Source of the DNA: Bog-473 sp963725895
GTDB taxonomy: Bacteria; Actinomycetota; Acidimicrobiia; Acidimicrobiales; RAAP-2
DNA: 64,000 nucleotides
Assembly: GCA_963725895.1 (NCBI GenBank)
Contig: CAVSAJ010000003.1
Span: forward strand, 992,001 to 1,056,000
Reading direction: 5' to 3'
Part shown: positions 48,555 to 57,195 of the stretch, in pieces
Layout of the letters: each line of letters begins with the position of its first letter
How positions within the stretch are numbered: the first letter of the stretch is position 1
The notes under the pieces: generated by a model
What the model saw: the letters and a program-made list of their open reading frames with translations, nothing else
Database searches by the model: none
What the model was told of the DNA's origin: nothing
Made by a program: the position numbers and the translations under genes

Positions 48555-48727
48555 GGGAGGCTCCTCTCGTCTCGTCGTCAGACGATAATGGTGGGACACG
48601 ACCCTGCATGACCCACCCCGGCCATCGTGCGCGGCGGCGGTGAACGGACTGTTCGGCAAACGTGAGGGTTCTGTGAGGGATCGGCCATTCCGGCAATTCG
48701 GGGTGCGGGAGGTGGGAGGCTGGACGG

Positions 48728-49407
48728 GTGAGCACGGAGAACGGAACGGTCGTCGTCGTGGAGGACGACCCGAACATCGCCGATCTGGTCGACCTCTACC
48801 TGCGGCGAGAGGGCTATCGGGTGCTCCTTGCCGCCGACGGGGAGCGGGGTCTCGAGATCTTCAAGCAGGAGAGCCCCTGGATGGTGATCCTCGACGTCGG
48901 CCTGCCCGGCGGCCGTGACGGGTTCGACGTCTGCCGCGAGATCCGGGCCCGCAGTTCGGTCCCCGTCCTCTTCTCTGACGGCCCGCGACGACGAGGTGGA
49001 TCGGGTCCTCGGGCTGGAGTTGGGTGCCGACGACTACCTCGTGAAGCCGTTCAGCCCGCGCGAATTGGTGGCGCGCGTGCGGGCCATCCTCCGGCGTACC
49101 AGGGAAGGACCTCCGGCCCATGATGTCGTGGGGGTGGGAGATCTCGAGGTCGACATGCGCCGTCGCGAGGCGCGCCGTGCTGGCGAGGTCGTCGCGCTCG
49201 ACCACTCGGGAGTTCGATCTCCTCGCCTACCTCGCCACCAACGCGGGCCTCGCCCTGTCGCGTCAGCAGCTGCTCGACGGCGTCTGGGGCACCGACTGGT
49301 TCGGCGACGAGCGGACCGTCGACGTCCACGTCGCGCAGCTGCGCAAGAAGCTCGGGTCTGATCTGCCGCTGGCGACAGTGTGGGGCGTCGGGTACAGGTT
49401 CGGCTGA
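48728..49407 (+). CDS. OmpR-family response regulator, frameshifted
   Basis: About 226 residues after repair. The receiver has VVVVEDDPNIADLVD (acidic pair), MVILDVGLPGG with the phosphoacceptor Asp, and DDYLVKPFSPREL with the conserved Lys. The winged helix includes FDLLAYLATNAGLALSRQQL and RTVDVHVAQLRKKLG. Two frame changes (near 48980 and 49208) each equal one surplus base. It precedes the sensor kinase by three bases. Confidence 0.85.
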
Positions 49408-49410
49408 GCG

Positions 49411-50851
49411 ATGCGCGTCCGCTTGATGCTGGCCATGGTCGGTCTCGTCGCGGTCGTGCTCGTCATTGCCGGCGCCGGCAGCTTGATACTGACGCGCAAC
49501 GCCGCGCGCAACCAGGCCGAGCAGCAACTGGTCAACGAAGCCGACGCCCTGACGTCGAGCAAGTACGAGGTGCACTCACTCGCCGTGCTGAGCGTCATCA
49601 AGCACACGCTCAAGACTCGAGGACGCCGACGTGATCCGCATCACACGCCGGGGGACTCTGACCAGGCCGCTGCCCAAGAACCTCACCGCGGCGGACATCG
49701 ATGTGGATGCGGTGCAGTCGGGACAAACCACGTCGGGGCGCAACGGCAACCTCGTGTACGTCGTCGCACCGGTCACGCTCTCCGCCAAGGCCCGTGCCCA
49801 GCTCGATGCACGCTCCCGAATCCCGTTCGCCGGCACGTTCGCGGTCTTGTTGACCCGAGACGTCGGCGATCTCGGGCCCAGCTGGGGCTACTTCATCATC
49901 GCGGGTGGCGCCGGACTGCTGGTCGCCGCGCTGGTCGCGTGGCAGCTGTCGCGCCGCATGGCTCGTCCGCTGGTGGAGGCGATGAGCGTGACGGGACGTA
50001 TCGCATCCGGGGAGTTGGCGAGCCGCGTGCCCGGTCGGGCCGCACGACTACCCCGAGTTCGCGTCACTGGCGGGATCCATCAACGACATGGCGCAAAGCC
50101 TGGAGGACGGCCGCGCCCGTGAGCGGCATCTCCTCCTCGCTGTCTCCCACGATCTGCGCACGCCGCTCACCTCCATCCGCGGCTTTGCCGAAGCGATCCA
50201 AGACGGGGCGATCGAGGACAGCGGACACGCAGCCGACGTGATCATTGCGGAGTCGCGCCGTCTCGAGCGCCTCGTCGGTGACCTGCTCGACCTCACCAAG
50301 CTCGAGGCAGGCCAGATGTCGATCTCCATGCGCCCCACCGACGCGGCAGAGTTGGTCAGCACGACGGCGGAGGCGTTCCGACCGGCCGCGGACAAGAGCG
50401 GGCGGCAGATCGTGGTGGACGTTCCAGGCGTGGACGGCGGCGATGATCCCGGGCGATGCCGCGTCGTACCTCCGGCGCCCCGTCGCGGCGGATCCGGACC
50501 GGCTCGCCCAGCTCTTGGCAAACCTCATCGAGAACGCGCTCACGTTCGCCCGTTCGACAGTGACGGTGTCCCTCGTCGATCAGCCGGGAGCTGGAACATG
50601 CGCGATCACGGTCGAGGACGACGGGCCTGGCATCGCACCCGAGGATCTCGACGCGTGTGTTCGAACGCTTCTACCGAGCCGACCGCGGTCCCAATCGGCA
50701 GATGGGGTCTGGGCTCGGTCTGGCCATCGTGGCCGAGCTGGCGTCGGCCATGGGCGGCGCTGTCCGGGCGGAGTCGCCGATCACACACGACGGTGGTTCC
50801 CGCTTCGTCGTGACGCTGCGGGTGTGGACGGCTCCGGTTCCCGTGGCGTGA
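49411..50851 (+). CDS. sensor histidine kinase, four frameshifts
   Basis: About 478 residues after repair. Two membrane segments (LAMVGLVAVVLVIAGAGSLI and the region YFIIAGGAGLLVAALVAW) bracket an extracytoplasmic domain. A HAMP-like region (RRMARPLVEAMSVTGRIASG) is followed by the HisKA phosphoacceptor LLLAVSHDLRTPLTSIRGFA, the N box LLANLIENALTFA, G1 VEDDGPGIAPEDL and G2 MGSGLGLAIVAELA. Frame changes near 49612, 50042, 50450 and 50655 step 1-2-0-1-2, each one surplus base. Partner of the preceding regulator; stimulus unknown. Confidence 0.85.
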
Positions 50852-50873
50852 CGCCGCCACGGCTGCCCGAGCC

Positions 50874-51113
50874 TCAGTGGCCGGGAAGCGAAACGACGGG
50901 CGGCGCCGCTGGACGTGCGTCACGGTGCCCGACGACGTGCCCGGGACGACCGATGCCGTCGCGCCCGGGGTCGACATCACGACCAGCGCCCGGTACGTGG
51001 CCGCATACGTGAGCACGCCGACCATGACGGTGATCACGAGCGCGCAGGCCAGACGGAGCGCGCCAATGCTCGGACGCCGTGTGCAACCGGAGCGTGCCTT
51101 GTACCGTTCCCAT
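50874..51113 (-). CDS. possible small membrane protein
   Basis: On the minus strand the ~414-bp gap between the kinase and the LLM oxidoreductase encodes one convincing hydrophobic helix, LRLACALVITVMVGVLTYAA, followed by a Ser/Thr/Pro stretch. No single frame gives a sensible start and stop. An ATG at 51113 (MGTVQGTLRL) is one base out of phase, and a TGA at 50874 would close the gene after RRRPSF if the frame changes again. Bounds are therefore provisional. Unknown family; could be an artefact. Confidence 0.3.
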   Translation of the reverse strand: MGTVQGTLRLHTASEHWRAPSGLRARDHRHGRRAHVCGHVPGAGRDVDPGRDGIGRPGHVVGHRDARPAAPPVVSLPGH

Positions 51114-51265
51114 AGTGCGGTCGAGCCGGCCTGGGCTGGCCCTCTGGACGTCCACCTGGGATTTTCGGCCTGAAGACGACCGATCTTGAGCGCGACGCAC
51201 GCCGGGCCCGTTTTTGCCCGAATCGTGGGGATCTGGCGGGCCTCCAACGGTGCTGACCAGCGCGT

Positions 51266-52166
51266 TTAGCCCTGCAGGACGGCCGCTCCGAAGGCCTGGA
51301 GCCACTCGGCCGGTCCGGGGGCGGGCGACCAGGGCGGCCCGATGATCGTCCAGTCGACGCCCATTTCGTCCATGTCCCCCAGACGCTGTTTGATCTGTTC
51401 GGCGTCCCGCTCGAAGTGGGCCAGGCTCGGTCCCGAGTAGCCCACGATCAGCTGGAGCTCCTCGTAGCGGTCGCCGGCGAAGCGCTTGAGGGCCTCGAGA
51501 CGTTCCTCCAGCTCGGCTGGCGTCGTCACCGGCGGTGTGCGCGCCGTCTTGGCGACCGAGGCGGGTGCCGTCATGGGCATCCAGCCGTCGGCGTACGTCG
51601 CGGCCCGTTTGAGCGCCGCGTCCGAGTTGCCACCCATCCAGATGGGGACCCGGTTGTGCCGTGGTGCCGGCAGGGCGCGGATGTTGCGTGCAGAGAAGTG
51701 CCGTCCTTCGAAGTCGAAGGGCTCACCGCTCCAGTGCAGCCGCATCACCTGCAGCGCCTCTTCGAACAACGCGTTGCGCTCGTTGAAGTCGACGCCGAGG
51801 GCGAAGTACTCGGACTTGAGGTACCCCGCTCCGGCACCCATGTAGAAGCGTCCTTCGGACATCCGATTGAGGGTGGCGGCGCTCTTCGCGAGGAGCAGGG
51901 GATTGCGGTATGGCACGACGCTCAGGTTGGTGACGAGGGCGAGACTCGTGGTGACTCCCGCGGCTGACGACGAGCGCGACGAAGGGGTCCAGGCTCTGAT
52001 GCCCGCCCGATTCGAGCCAACTATTGCTCGGTGCCGGGTGCTCGGTGAGCGCGATGCCGTCCCAACCAGCCGCTTCGGCCGCCGCCGCGACGTCCGCGAC
52101 CGCGCCCGCATCGAGCAGGTCGATGGAGCTCCCGCTGGCTTCGGGGTATTGCAAGATGACGCGCAC
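51266..52166 (-). CDS. LLM class flavin/F420-dependent oxidoreductase, frameshifted
   Basis: About 300 residues. VRVILQYPEASGSSIDLLDA and AAGWDGIALTEHPAPS start the luciferase-like barrel; TSLALVTNLSVVPYRNPLLL, RFYMGAGAGYLKSEYFALGV and VPIWMGGNSDAALKRAATYA are standard family segments. One frame change near 51965 equals one surplus base. GTG at 52166 has GGAGG just upstream. The lineage is F420-rich, so F420 is the likelier cofactor, but FMN cannot be excluded. Confidence 0.75.
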
Positions 52167-52288
52167 CGTTCCTCCGTCCTTTCGGATCCTCCGGTCCTGG
52201 GCGGGCCCGGCTGCAGCACCATACCGACTGACCTCGACGCGACGCTCGATGTGCGTCCAGGCCGTGACTTGGAGGATCATCGGACTCC

Positions 52289-53983
52289 GTGATCGACGAG
52301 GCGGTCCACCGGCAATGGGATTCCGACGGGTGGTGCCTGGTCGACGGTCTCTTCTCGCCCGCCGAGGTGGCCGCCGCCCAGGCGGCACTGCCGGCCCTGT
52401 TTCCGACCGCGGAGGAGTTCGCGGCGGACGCCGACCCGGTGCGCAACGCGCCCTTTCGTGACGACTCCCACCGGGTCATGCCCCGGTTCCCCTTCGAGAG
52501 CGCAGCGCTCAACGACCTGGCCGTGCACGACCGTGTGATCGACCTGGCCGAGGTCCTGCTCGGAGCCGAGGCCGCCGAGCTCCGGCTCTACCAGGCCTCG
52601 CTCAGCGCGAAATACGGAGAGGGCGCGCCGAGCGACGAACAGCTGCTGCACGCGGACTACGCCAACCACACCTTGGTCGTGCCCCGTCACGAGCCGGGGT
52701 ACGAGCAGCTCGAGATGTTCGTCTACCTGAGTGACGTGACCCCGGAGACGGGCGCGACGCGCGTGGTGCCACTCCACCTCACGACCGGCATCCCGGTCGA
52801 GCGCACGTACCTGAGTCTCGACGAGTATGCCGACCTCTACGCGGCCGAGGTGCCGGCGTCCGGCCCCGCCGGATCGGTCCTGGTGTACCGGCCGGACCTC
52901 TACCACCGCGGCGTGCGCATGCAACGCTTCGGGTCGGCGCGCTTCATGCTGCACGTCTCGTTCAAGCCCACCGGCACCGACTGGCTCGGGTCGCTGGCGT
53001 TGCCCCATGCGGGGGAGGACATGGCCTGGTACCGCTTCGTCGGTGGCGCGAGCGAGCGCCAACTGACAGTGCTCGGCTTCCCTGAGCCCGGCCATCCGTA
53101 CTGGACGCGCCAGACGCTGGCGGGAGTGGCCGCTCGCTACCCGATGCTCGACCTCGCACCGTGGCGCGACGCGCGACGGAGAGGATCTAGGGACGTGGGT
53201 CGCCTCGCGGACAAGGTCGCCATCGTCACCGGTGGTGGTGGTGGCATCGGAGGAGCGACGGCCCGTGCGTTGGCGCGCGAGGGTGCAGCCGTGCTCGTTG
53301 TCGACATCAACGAGGCGGCCGCGTCGGCCGTGGTCGCCGCGATCGAGGACGCGGGAGGCACCGCGGCGTCGTTCACCGCAGACCTGTCCGCCGAGAACCA
53401 GGTGGTGGCCACGGTGGACGCGGCAACGACGCGGTTCGGCCGCCTCGACGTGGTCCACAACAACGCGGCGTTGACCGATTCGGACTTCTTGCGCGCCGAC
53501 ACCGCGGTGACAGACCTCTCTGTCGAGGTGTGGGACCGGACGATGGCGGTCAACCTGCGGAGCCAGATGCTCATGTGCAAGCACGCCGTCCCCGTCATGG
53601 TGCGCGGCAGCGGCGGGTCCATCATCAACATGTCGTCGGGCGCGTCGCTCAAGGGCGATCGCACCCGGACCGCCTACGGGGTCTCCAAGGCCGGGGTGAA
53701 CGCCCTCACGATGTACGTGGCCTCCAGTCATGGAAAGCAGGGCATCCGGGTCAACACCATCTTGCCGGGACTGGTGATCACCGATGCCGTGCGCGCCCAC
53801 CTGACCGAGGCGATGGTCTCGTCACTCGGCAAGGCCACCCTGACGCCGTCCGTCGGCCAGCCCGAGGACATCGCGGACGTGGTGGTTTTCTTGGCCTCCG
53901 ACGAGTCCCGCTACATCACCGGGCAGATGATCGCGGTGGACGGTGGGATGTCGGCCCACGTCGGTCTGGGCGCCGACGCCTGA
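52289..53983 (+). CDS. phytanoyl-CoA dioxygenase domain fused in frame to an SDR domain
   Basis: A single open frame of 564 residues. Residues 1-290 are PhyH-like: HADYANHTLVVPRHEPG contains HxD, YRPDLYHRGVRMQRFG gives the distal His and Arg; these are Fe(II)/2-oxoglutarate ligands. Residues from about 303 are a complete classical SDR: GRLADKVAIVTGGGGGIGGA, NMSSGASLKGDRTRTAYGVS with YxxxK, and a YITGQMIAVDGGMS C-terminus. The junction DARRRGSRDVG is short. A GTG at 53195 could start the SDR independently. The fusion may be genuine, or a stop in the +2 frame just before it may have been lost through an indel. Confidence 0.75.
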   Translation: MIDEAVHRQWDSDGWCLVDGLFSPAEVAAAQAALPALFPTAEEFAADADPVRNAPFRDDSHRVMPRFPFESAALNDLAVHDRVIDLAEVLLGAEAAELRLYQASLSAKYGEGAPSDEQLLHADYANHTLVVPRHEPGYEQLEMFVYLSDVTPETGATRVVPLHLTTGIPVERTYLSLDEYADLYAAEVPASGPAGSVLVYRPDLYHRGVRMQRFGSARFMLHVSFKPTGTDWLGSLALPHAGEDMAWYRFVGGASERQLTVLGFPEPGHPYWTRQTLAGVAARYPMLDLAPWRDARRRGSRDVGRLADKVAIVTGGGGGIGGATARALAREGAAVLVVDINEAAASAVVAAIEDAGGTAASFTADLSAENQVVATVDAATTRFGRLDVVHNNAALTDSDFLRADTAVTDLSVEVWDRTMAVNLRSQMLMCKHAVPVMVRGSGGSIINMSSGASLKGDRTRTAYGVSKAGVNALTMYVASSHGKQGIRVNTILPGLVITDAVRAHLTEAMVSSLGKATLTPSVGQPEDIADVVVFLASDESRYITGQMIAVDGGMSAHVGLGADA

Positions 53984-53993
53984 AGGTGCGGCG

Positions 53994-54800
53994 TCACGAG
54001 GGCCCGAGGGCGTAGACGCCCGTCTCGGGATTGTGGTACCAGCCGCTGGCCGCCTGGGTGCCCCCGTCGACATGGATCGTCTGGCCTGTGATGTAGCTGG
54101 ACAGGTCACTGGCGAGGAAGATCGCGGCGCCCGCCATCTCGTCCACGTGCCCGGCCCGGCCCATGGGCACGGTGAAGCCGAACCGGTCCTCGGACCCCTC
54201 GGGTGCGACGGCACGGATCCCTTCGGTCATCGTGATGTCGGGGGCCAACGCATTGACGCGGATGCCGTACGGCGCCAGCTCCAACGCGGCGGTCTTGGTG
54301 TAGTTGATGACACCGGCTTTGGCCGCCGCGTACGCGGCGTAGCCCGGAGCGGCCCGCACCCCTTCGATGGAGGTCACGCTGATGACACTCCCGCCGATCT
54401 CGTTCTCGACCATGAGGCGGGCGACCCGCTGCGTACAGAGGATGACGTGTTTGAGGTTCGACCGGTAGAGCGCGTCCCACCCGTTCTCAGAGGTCTCGAG
54501 GAGGGGAGAGGAGAAGACGCCGCCCGCGTTGTTCACGAGGATGCTCACCGGCCCCAGCTCGGCGACGGTGCGGGCCAGCGCCTCGTCCACCTGGGCCGAG
54601 TCGCGCACGTCGACGTGCAGGCCGAGACCGCCGACCTCCTCGGCGGCCGCGGCGGCAGTGTCCTCATGGTGCTCCCAGATGGCCACCTTGGCCCCGAAGG
54701 CGGCGAAGCCTCCCGCGATCCCGCGTCCGATGCCCGAGCCACCTCCTGTGACGACGGCGACGCGGTCGGTGAGCAAGATGGACGAGGGATCGATCGGCAC
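53994..54800 (-). CDS. SDR-family oxidoreductase
   Basis: About 268 residues. VAVVTGGGSGIGRGIAGGFA is the cofactor loop, ILVNNAGGVFSSPLL the NNAG motif, YAAYAAAKAGVINYTKTAAL the YxxxK motif, and YITGQTIHVDGGT the C-terminal signature. The GTG at 54800 (VPIDPSSILL) best matches the usual start; an ATG at 54827 is possible. It converges with the PhyH-SDR gene (10 bases apart) and diverges from the AhpD-like gene. Confidence 0.85.
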   Translation of the reverse strand: MPIDPSSILLTDRVAVVTGGGSGIGRGIAGGFAAFGAKVAIWEHHEDTAAAAAEEVGGLGLHVDVRDSAQVDEALARTVAELGPVSILVNNAGGVFSSPLLETSENGWDALYRSNLKHVILCTQRVARLMVENEIGGSVISVTSIEGVRAAPGYAAYAAAKAGVINYTKTAALELAPYGIRVNALAPDITMTEGIRAVAPEGSEDRFGFTVPMGRAGHVDEMAGAAIFLASDLSSYITGQTIHVDGGTQAASGWYHNPETGVYALGPS

Positions 54801-54875
54801 GAGCGGACAGTACAGTAACGACGACATCGGACCAGAGAGCTCTGCGGGGGAACCGGGGAGCGGTTGGGGGGTTGT

Positions 54876-55457
54876 GTGCCCAGGATCGAGCCCATTCCGT
54901 TGGACCAGATGGCGGAGGAGCCGCGGCGGATCATCGAAGAGGGCGTTGCAGAGGGGCTGTACGCGACGCCCATCCCGCTCCAGATTTTCGCCTATAAGAC
55001 GCAGCAAATTGTGATGACCAACGCGGCGCGTCAGGTCATGGGCAAGGGCTCCTTGCTGGGAGGCCGCATCCTCGAGCTGCTGCGGATCAGGAGCGCCCAG
55101 TTGGGCGAGTGTCAGCCCTGTATGCAGTCGAGGAAACACGACTCCATCACCGACGAGGACGTGGCCTGCCTCATCGCGCCCGGTGGGGGCGAACTCAACG
55201 AGCAGGAGCGGTTGGCCGTCGAGTTCCTCGACCTCTTGTCGGCCGATCACCACGCGATCGATGACGAAGTCTACCGGCGTCTCGGCGAGCACTTCACGGC
55301 GGCGCAGATCATCGAGCTCGGGTTCGCCTGCGCCGGCTCCATGGGCCTGCACCGTTTCATCCACACGCTCGACGTGTTCGGGCAGGACCCCCCGGTGATC
55401 CCGTTCCGCCCGGACCAGGTCGACGCGGCGGTCAGCGAGCCGCCGGTCCACGTGTGA
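54876..55457 (+). CDS. carboxymuconolactone decarboxylase / AhpD-like protein
   Basis: About 193 residues. ILELLRIRSAQLGECQPCMQ carries the CxxC motif of the CMD/AhpD family, followed by SRKHDSITDEDVACL and an all-helical remainder with LGFACAGSMGLHRF. The CxxC favours peroxidase/thiol chemistry over decarboxylation. GTG at 54876; TTG at 54864 is an alternative. It ends one base before the epimerase ATG, so the two are co-transcribed. Confidence 0.8.
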   Translation: MPRIEPIPLDQMAEEPRRIIEEGVAEGLYATPIPLQIFAYKTQQIVMTNAARQVMGKGSLLGGRILELLRIRSAQLGECQPCMQSRKHDSITDEDVACLIAPGGGELNEQERLAVEFLDLLSADHHAIDDEVYRRLGEHFTAAQIIELGFACAGSMGLHRFIHTLDVFGQDPPVIPFRPDQVDAAVSEPPVHV

Positions 55458-55458
55458 C

Positions 55459-56457
55459 ATGACCCAGACTGTCCTGGTGACCGGAGCCACTGGGCTCGCG
55501 GGCGCCAATGTGTGCAAGCAGTTGGTCGAGCGGGGTGACCAGGTCCGGGCTCTCGCCCGGGAGTCGGCCGACACCCACCCGCTGGCGGCGCTCGGCGTCG
55601 ACGTCGTCACCGGGGACGTGACCGATCCCGAGGCCGTGCTGCGGGCAGCCCGGGGCAGCGATGCGGCCATCCATTGCGCGGCGCTCCTCGGTGGCGCCAG
55701 CCAGAACATGGCCGACTTCGAGGCGGTAAACGTCGGGGGCACCAAGAACGTGCTCGACGCGGCGGAGGCGCTCGACCTCGGGCGCGTCGTCGCCGTCAGC
55801 ACGGGAACCTTCTTCGACACGGCCGGCGGGCTCGACCGCGAGGACGCTCCGGTCACGAAGAAGCCGAGCCAGGATCCCTACACCTTGACCAAGATGGCCG
55901 CCTTCAATGACGCGATGGCCCGCGCCGCGAACGGCCGGGACGTGGTCAGCGCACACCCCGGCGCAATCTACGGTCCTTCCCCGGTGGTCAGCAACGCGCT
56001 CGGCATGACCAGCTTCAACCGGGTGTTGCTCTCGGCGGCGCGCGGGCGCATCGAGCGTTACCTCAAGTTCCCCGTCAGCTGGGTGTTCGCCGACGACATC
56101 GCCCGCGGCTGCATCTTGGCGCTCGACAAGGGGGTGGCGGGGGAGCGCTACATGCTCGACGGGCGGCCCGAGGACGTCGTGAGCACGGCTGACGCCTCGA
56201 CGCGCATGTGCCGGCTGGCCGGCATCGACCGCGAGGTCATCGACGTCGAGCCCTCCGACGACCCCGAGCTGCTGAAGGTGTTCGGGCCAACCCTCATCGC
56301 CATCGCCAAGAAGGCCGCGAAGCAGACGCCGGAGCGCAAGAAGCTGGAGGACTCCAAGACCTACAAGCGTCTCGGCTACAGCCCCATCTCGCTCGACGAT
56401 GGGCTGGCCACCACGCTCGAGTGGTTCCGCGCGGTGGGCAAGGTCAACCCGGCGTAG
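55459..56457 (+). CDS. NAD-dependent epimerase/dehydratase family protein
   Basis: 332 residues, extended SDR. TVLVTGATGLAGANVCKQLV is the GxxGxxG loop; VVAVSTGTFFDTAGG and DPYTLTKMAAFNDAMA give the Ser and YxxxK catalytic residues. The shape is that of dihydroflavonol-4-reductase/3-beta-HSD-like enzymes acting on ring alcohols or ketones. ATG follows the AhpD-like stop by one base. It converges with the TetR gene. Confidence 0.85.
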   Translation: MTQTVLVTGATGLAGANVCKQLVERGDQVRALARESADTHPLAALGVDVVTGDVTDPEAVLRAARGSDAAIHCAALLGGASQNMADFEAVNVGGTKNVLDAAEALDLGRVVAVSTGTFFDTAGGLDREDAPVTKKPSQDPYTLTKMAAFNDAMARAANGRDVVSAHPGAIYGPSPVVSNALGMTSFNRVLLSAARGRIERYLKFPVSWVFADDIARGCILALDKGVAGERYMLDGRPEDVVSTADASTRMCRLAGIDREVIDVEPSDDPELLKVFGPTLIAIAKKAAKQTPERKKLEDSKTYKRLGYSPISLDDGLATTLEWFRAVGKVNPA

Positions 56458-56478
56458 AGCCGCAGGTCCGGGGCCCGC

Positions 56479-57069
56479 TCAGGATTCCAGGTCCAAGAAG
56501 CGCTCCGAGAGTTCGAGTATCCCGGCCTTGAGCGCGGCGTCGTCGACGTCCGCGACGAGAGGGTGGGTGACGGCGCCACCGATGGCCGATGCGGCCATGG
56601 CGACGCGCAGGCGAGCATCGGCGTCGGTGCGCCCACCGAGCAGCGCGCGGAACAAGCGCTCCATGAATTGCTGGAAGGGCACGTGCTCGGCCAGCAGGCG
56701 GACGATCACGGGGTCGTACAAGATGTTGCCGACCATGCGTCGGCGCCCGACGGCGACGTCGATCACCCGGCCGAGCAGCAACTCGAGCGCATCGTGGCCC
56801 GCGCCGGGCGTCTCGGCGGCCTCGAGTGCCCCCTCCAGCGTGCCCAGCTCCACGTCGACGGCCGCCACCACGATGGCCTCCTTCGTCTTGAACTGGTGGT
56901 AGACGGCGGCCTTGGTCACCCCGACTGCGTCGGCGATCATCTGGAGGGAGGTGCCGCTGACGCCGTGCGAACCGAACAACTCCAGCGCGGCGGTGACGAC
57001 CCGCATCCGGGCCGCGCTGTAACCGGTTGAGCCCAGGCGGGGGACACCCACCGTCCCGGTGGCGCTCAT
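56479..57069 (-). CDS. TetR family transcriptional regulator
   Basis: 196 residues. HTH: TSLQMIADAVGVTKAAVYHQ followed by FKTKEAIVVAAVD. The C-terminal domain is of the usual length. ATG at 57069. Its promoter region (57070-57195) contains two copies of a 14-bp palindrome that it shares with the divergent DUF6125-like gene, so it most likely represses both. Confidence 0.88.
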   Translation of the reverse strand: MSATGTVGVPRLGSTGYSAARMRVVTAALELFGSHGVSGTSLQMIADAVGVTKAAVYHQFKTKEAIVVAAVDVELGTLEGALEAAETPGAGHDALELLLGRVIDVAVGRRRMVGNILYDPVIVRLLAEHVPFQQFMERLFRALLGGRTDADARLRVAMAASAIGGAVTHPLVADVDDAALKAGILELSERFLDLES

Positions 57070-57124
57070 GCCGCCTCGGCCGGTCGCATCTCCGCAGACG
57101 CTACCCCAGGTGGTTGCCGCTTCC

Positions 57125-57166
57125 TAGCCGATCGGCTACCTTCGGACTAGCCAATCGGCTAGTCCG
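57125..57166. promoter_or_regulatory. twin palindromic operators for the TetR regulator
   Basis: TAGCCGATCGGCTA at 57125-57138 is a perfect 14-bp palindrome. TAGCCAATCGGCTA at 57148-57161 is the second copy, embedded in a larger dyad with 10-bp arms CGGACTAGCC and GGCTAGTCCG around AATC (57143-57166). The centres are 23 bp apart, about two helical turns. Both lie between divergent starts at 57069 and 57196, as expected for TetR self- and target regulation. Confidence 0.75.
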
Positions 57167-57195
57167 AGACGGCTCGACTCGCAGGAGGTCCGAAC

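Noticed and set aside
52277..53800. 507-residue minus-strand frame opposite the PhyH-SDR gene
   Set aside because: Mirror frame of a gene with intact PhyH and SDR motifs; low-complexity His/Arg/Val composition.
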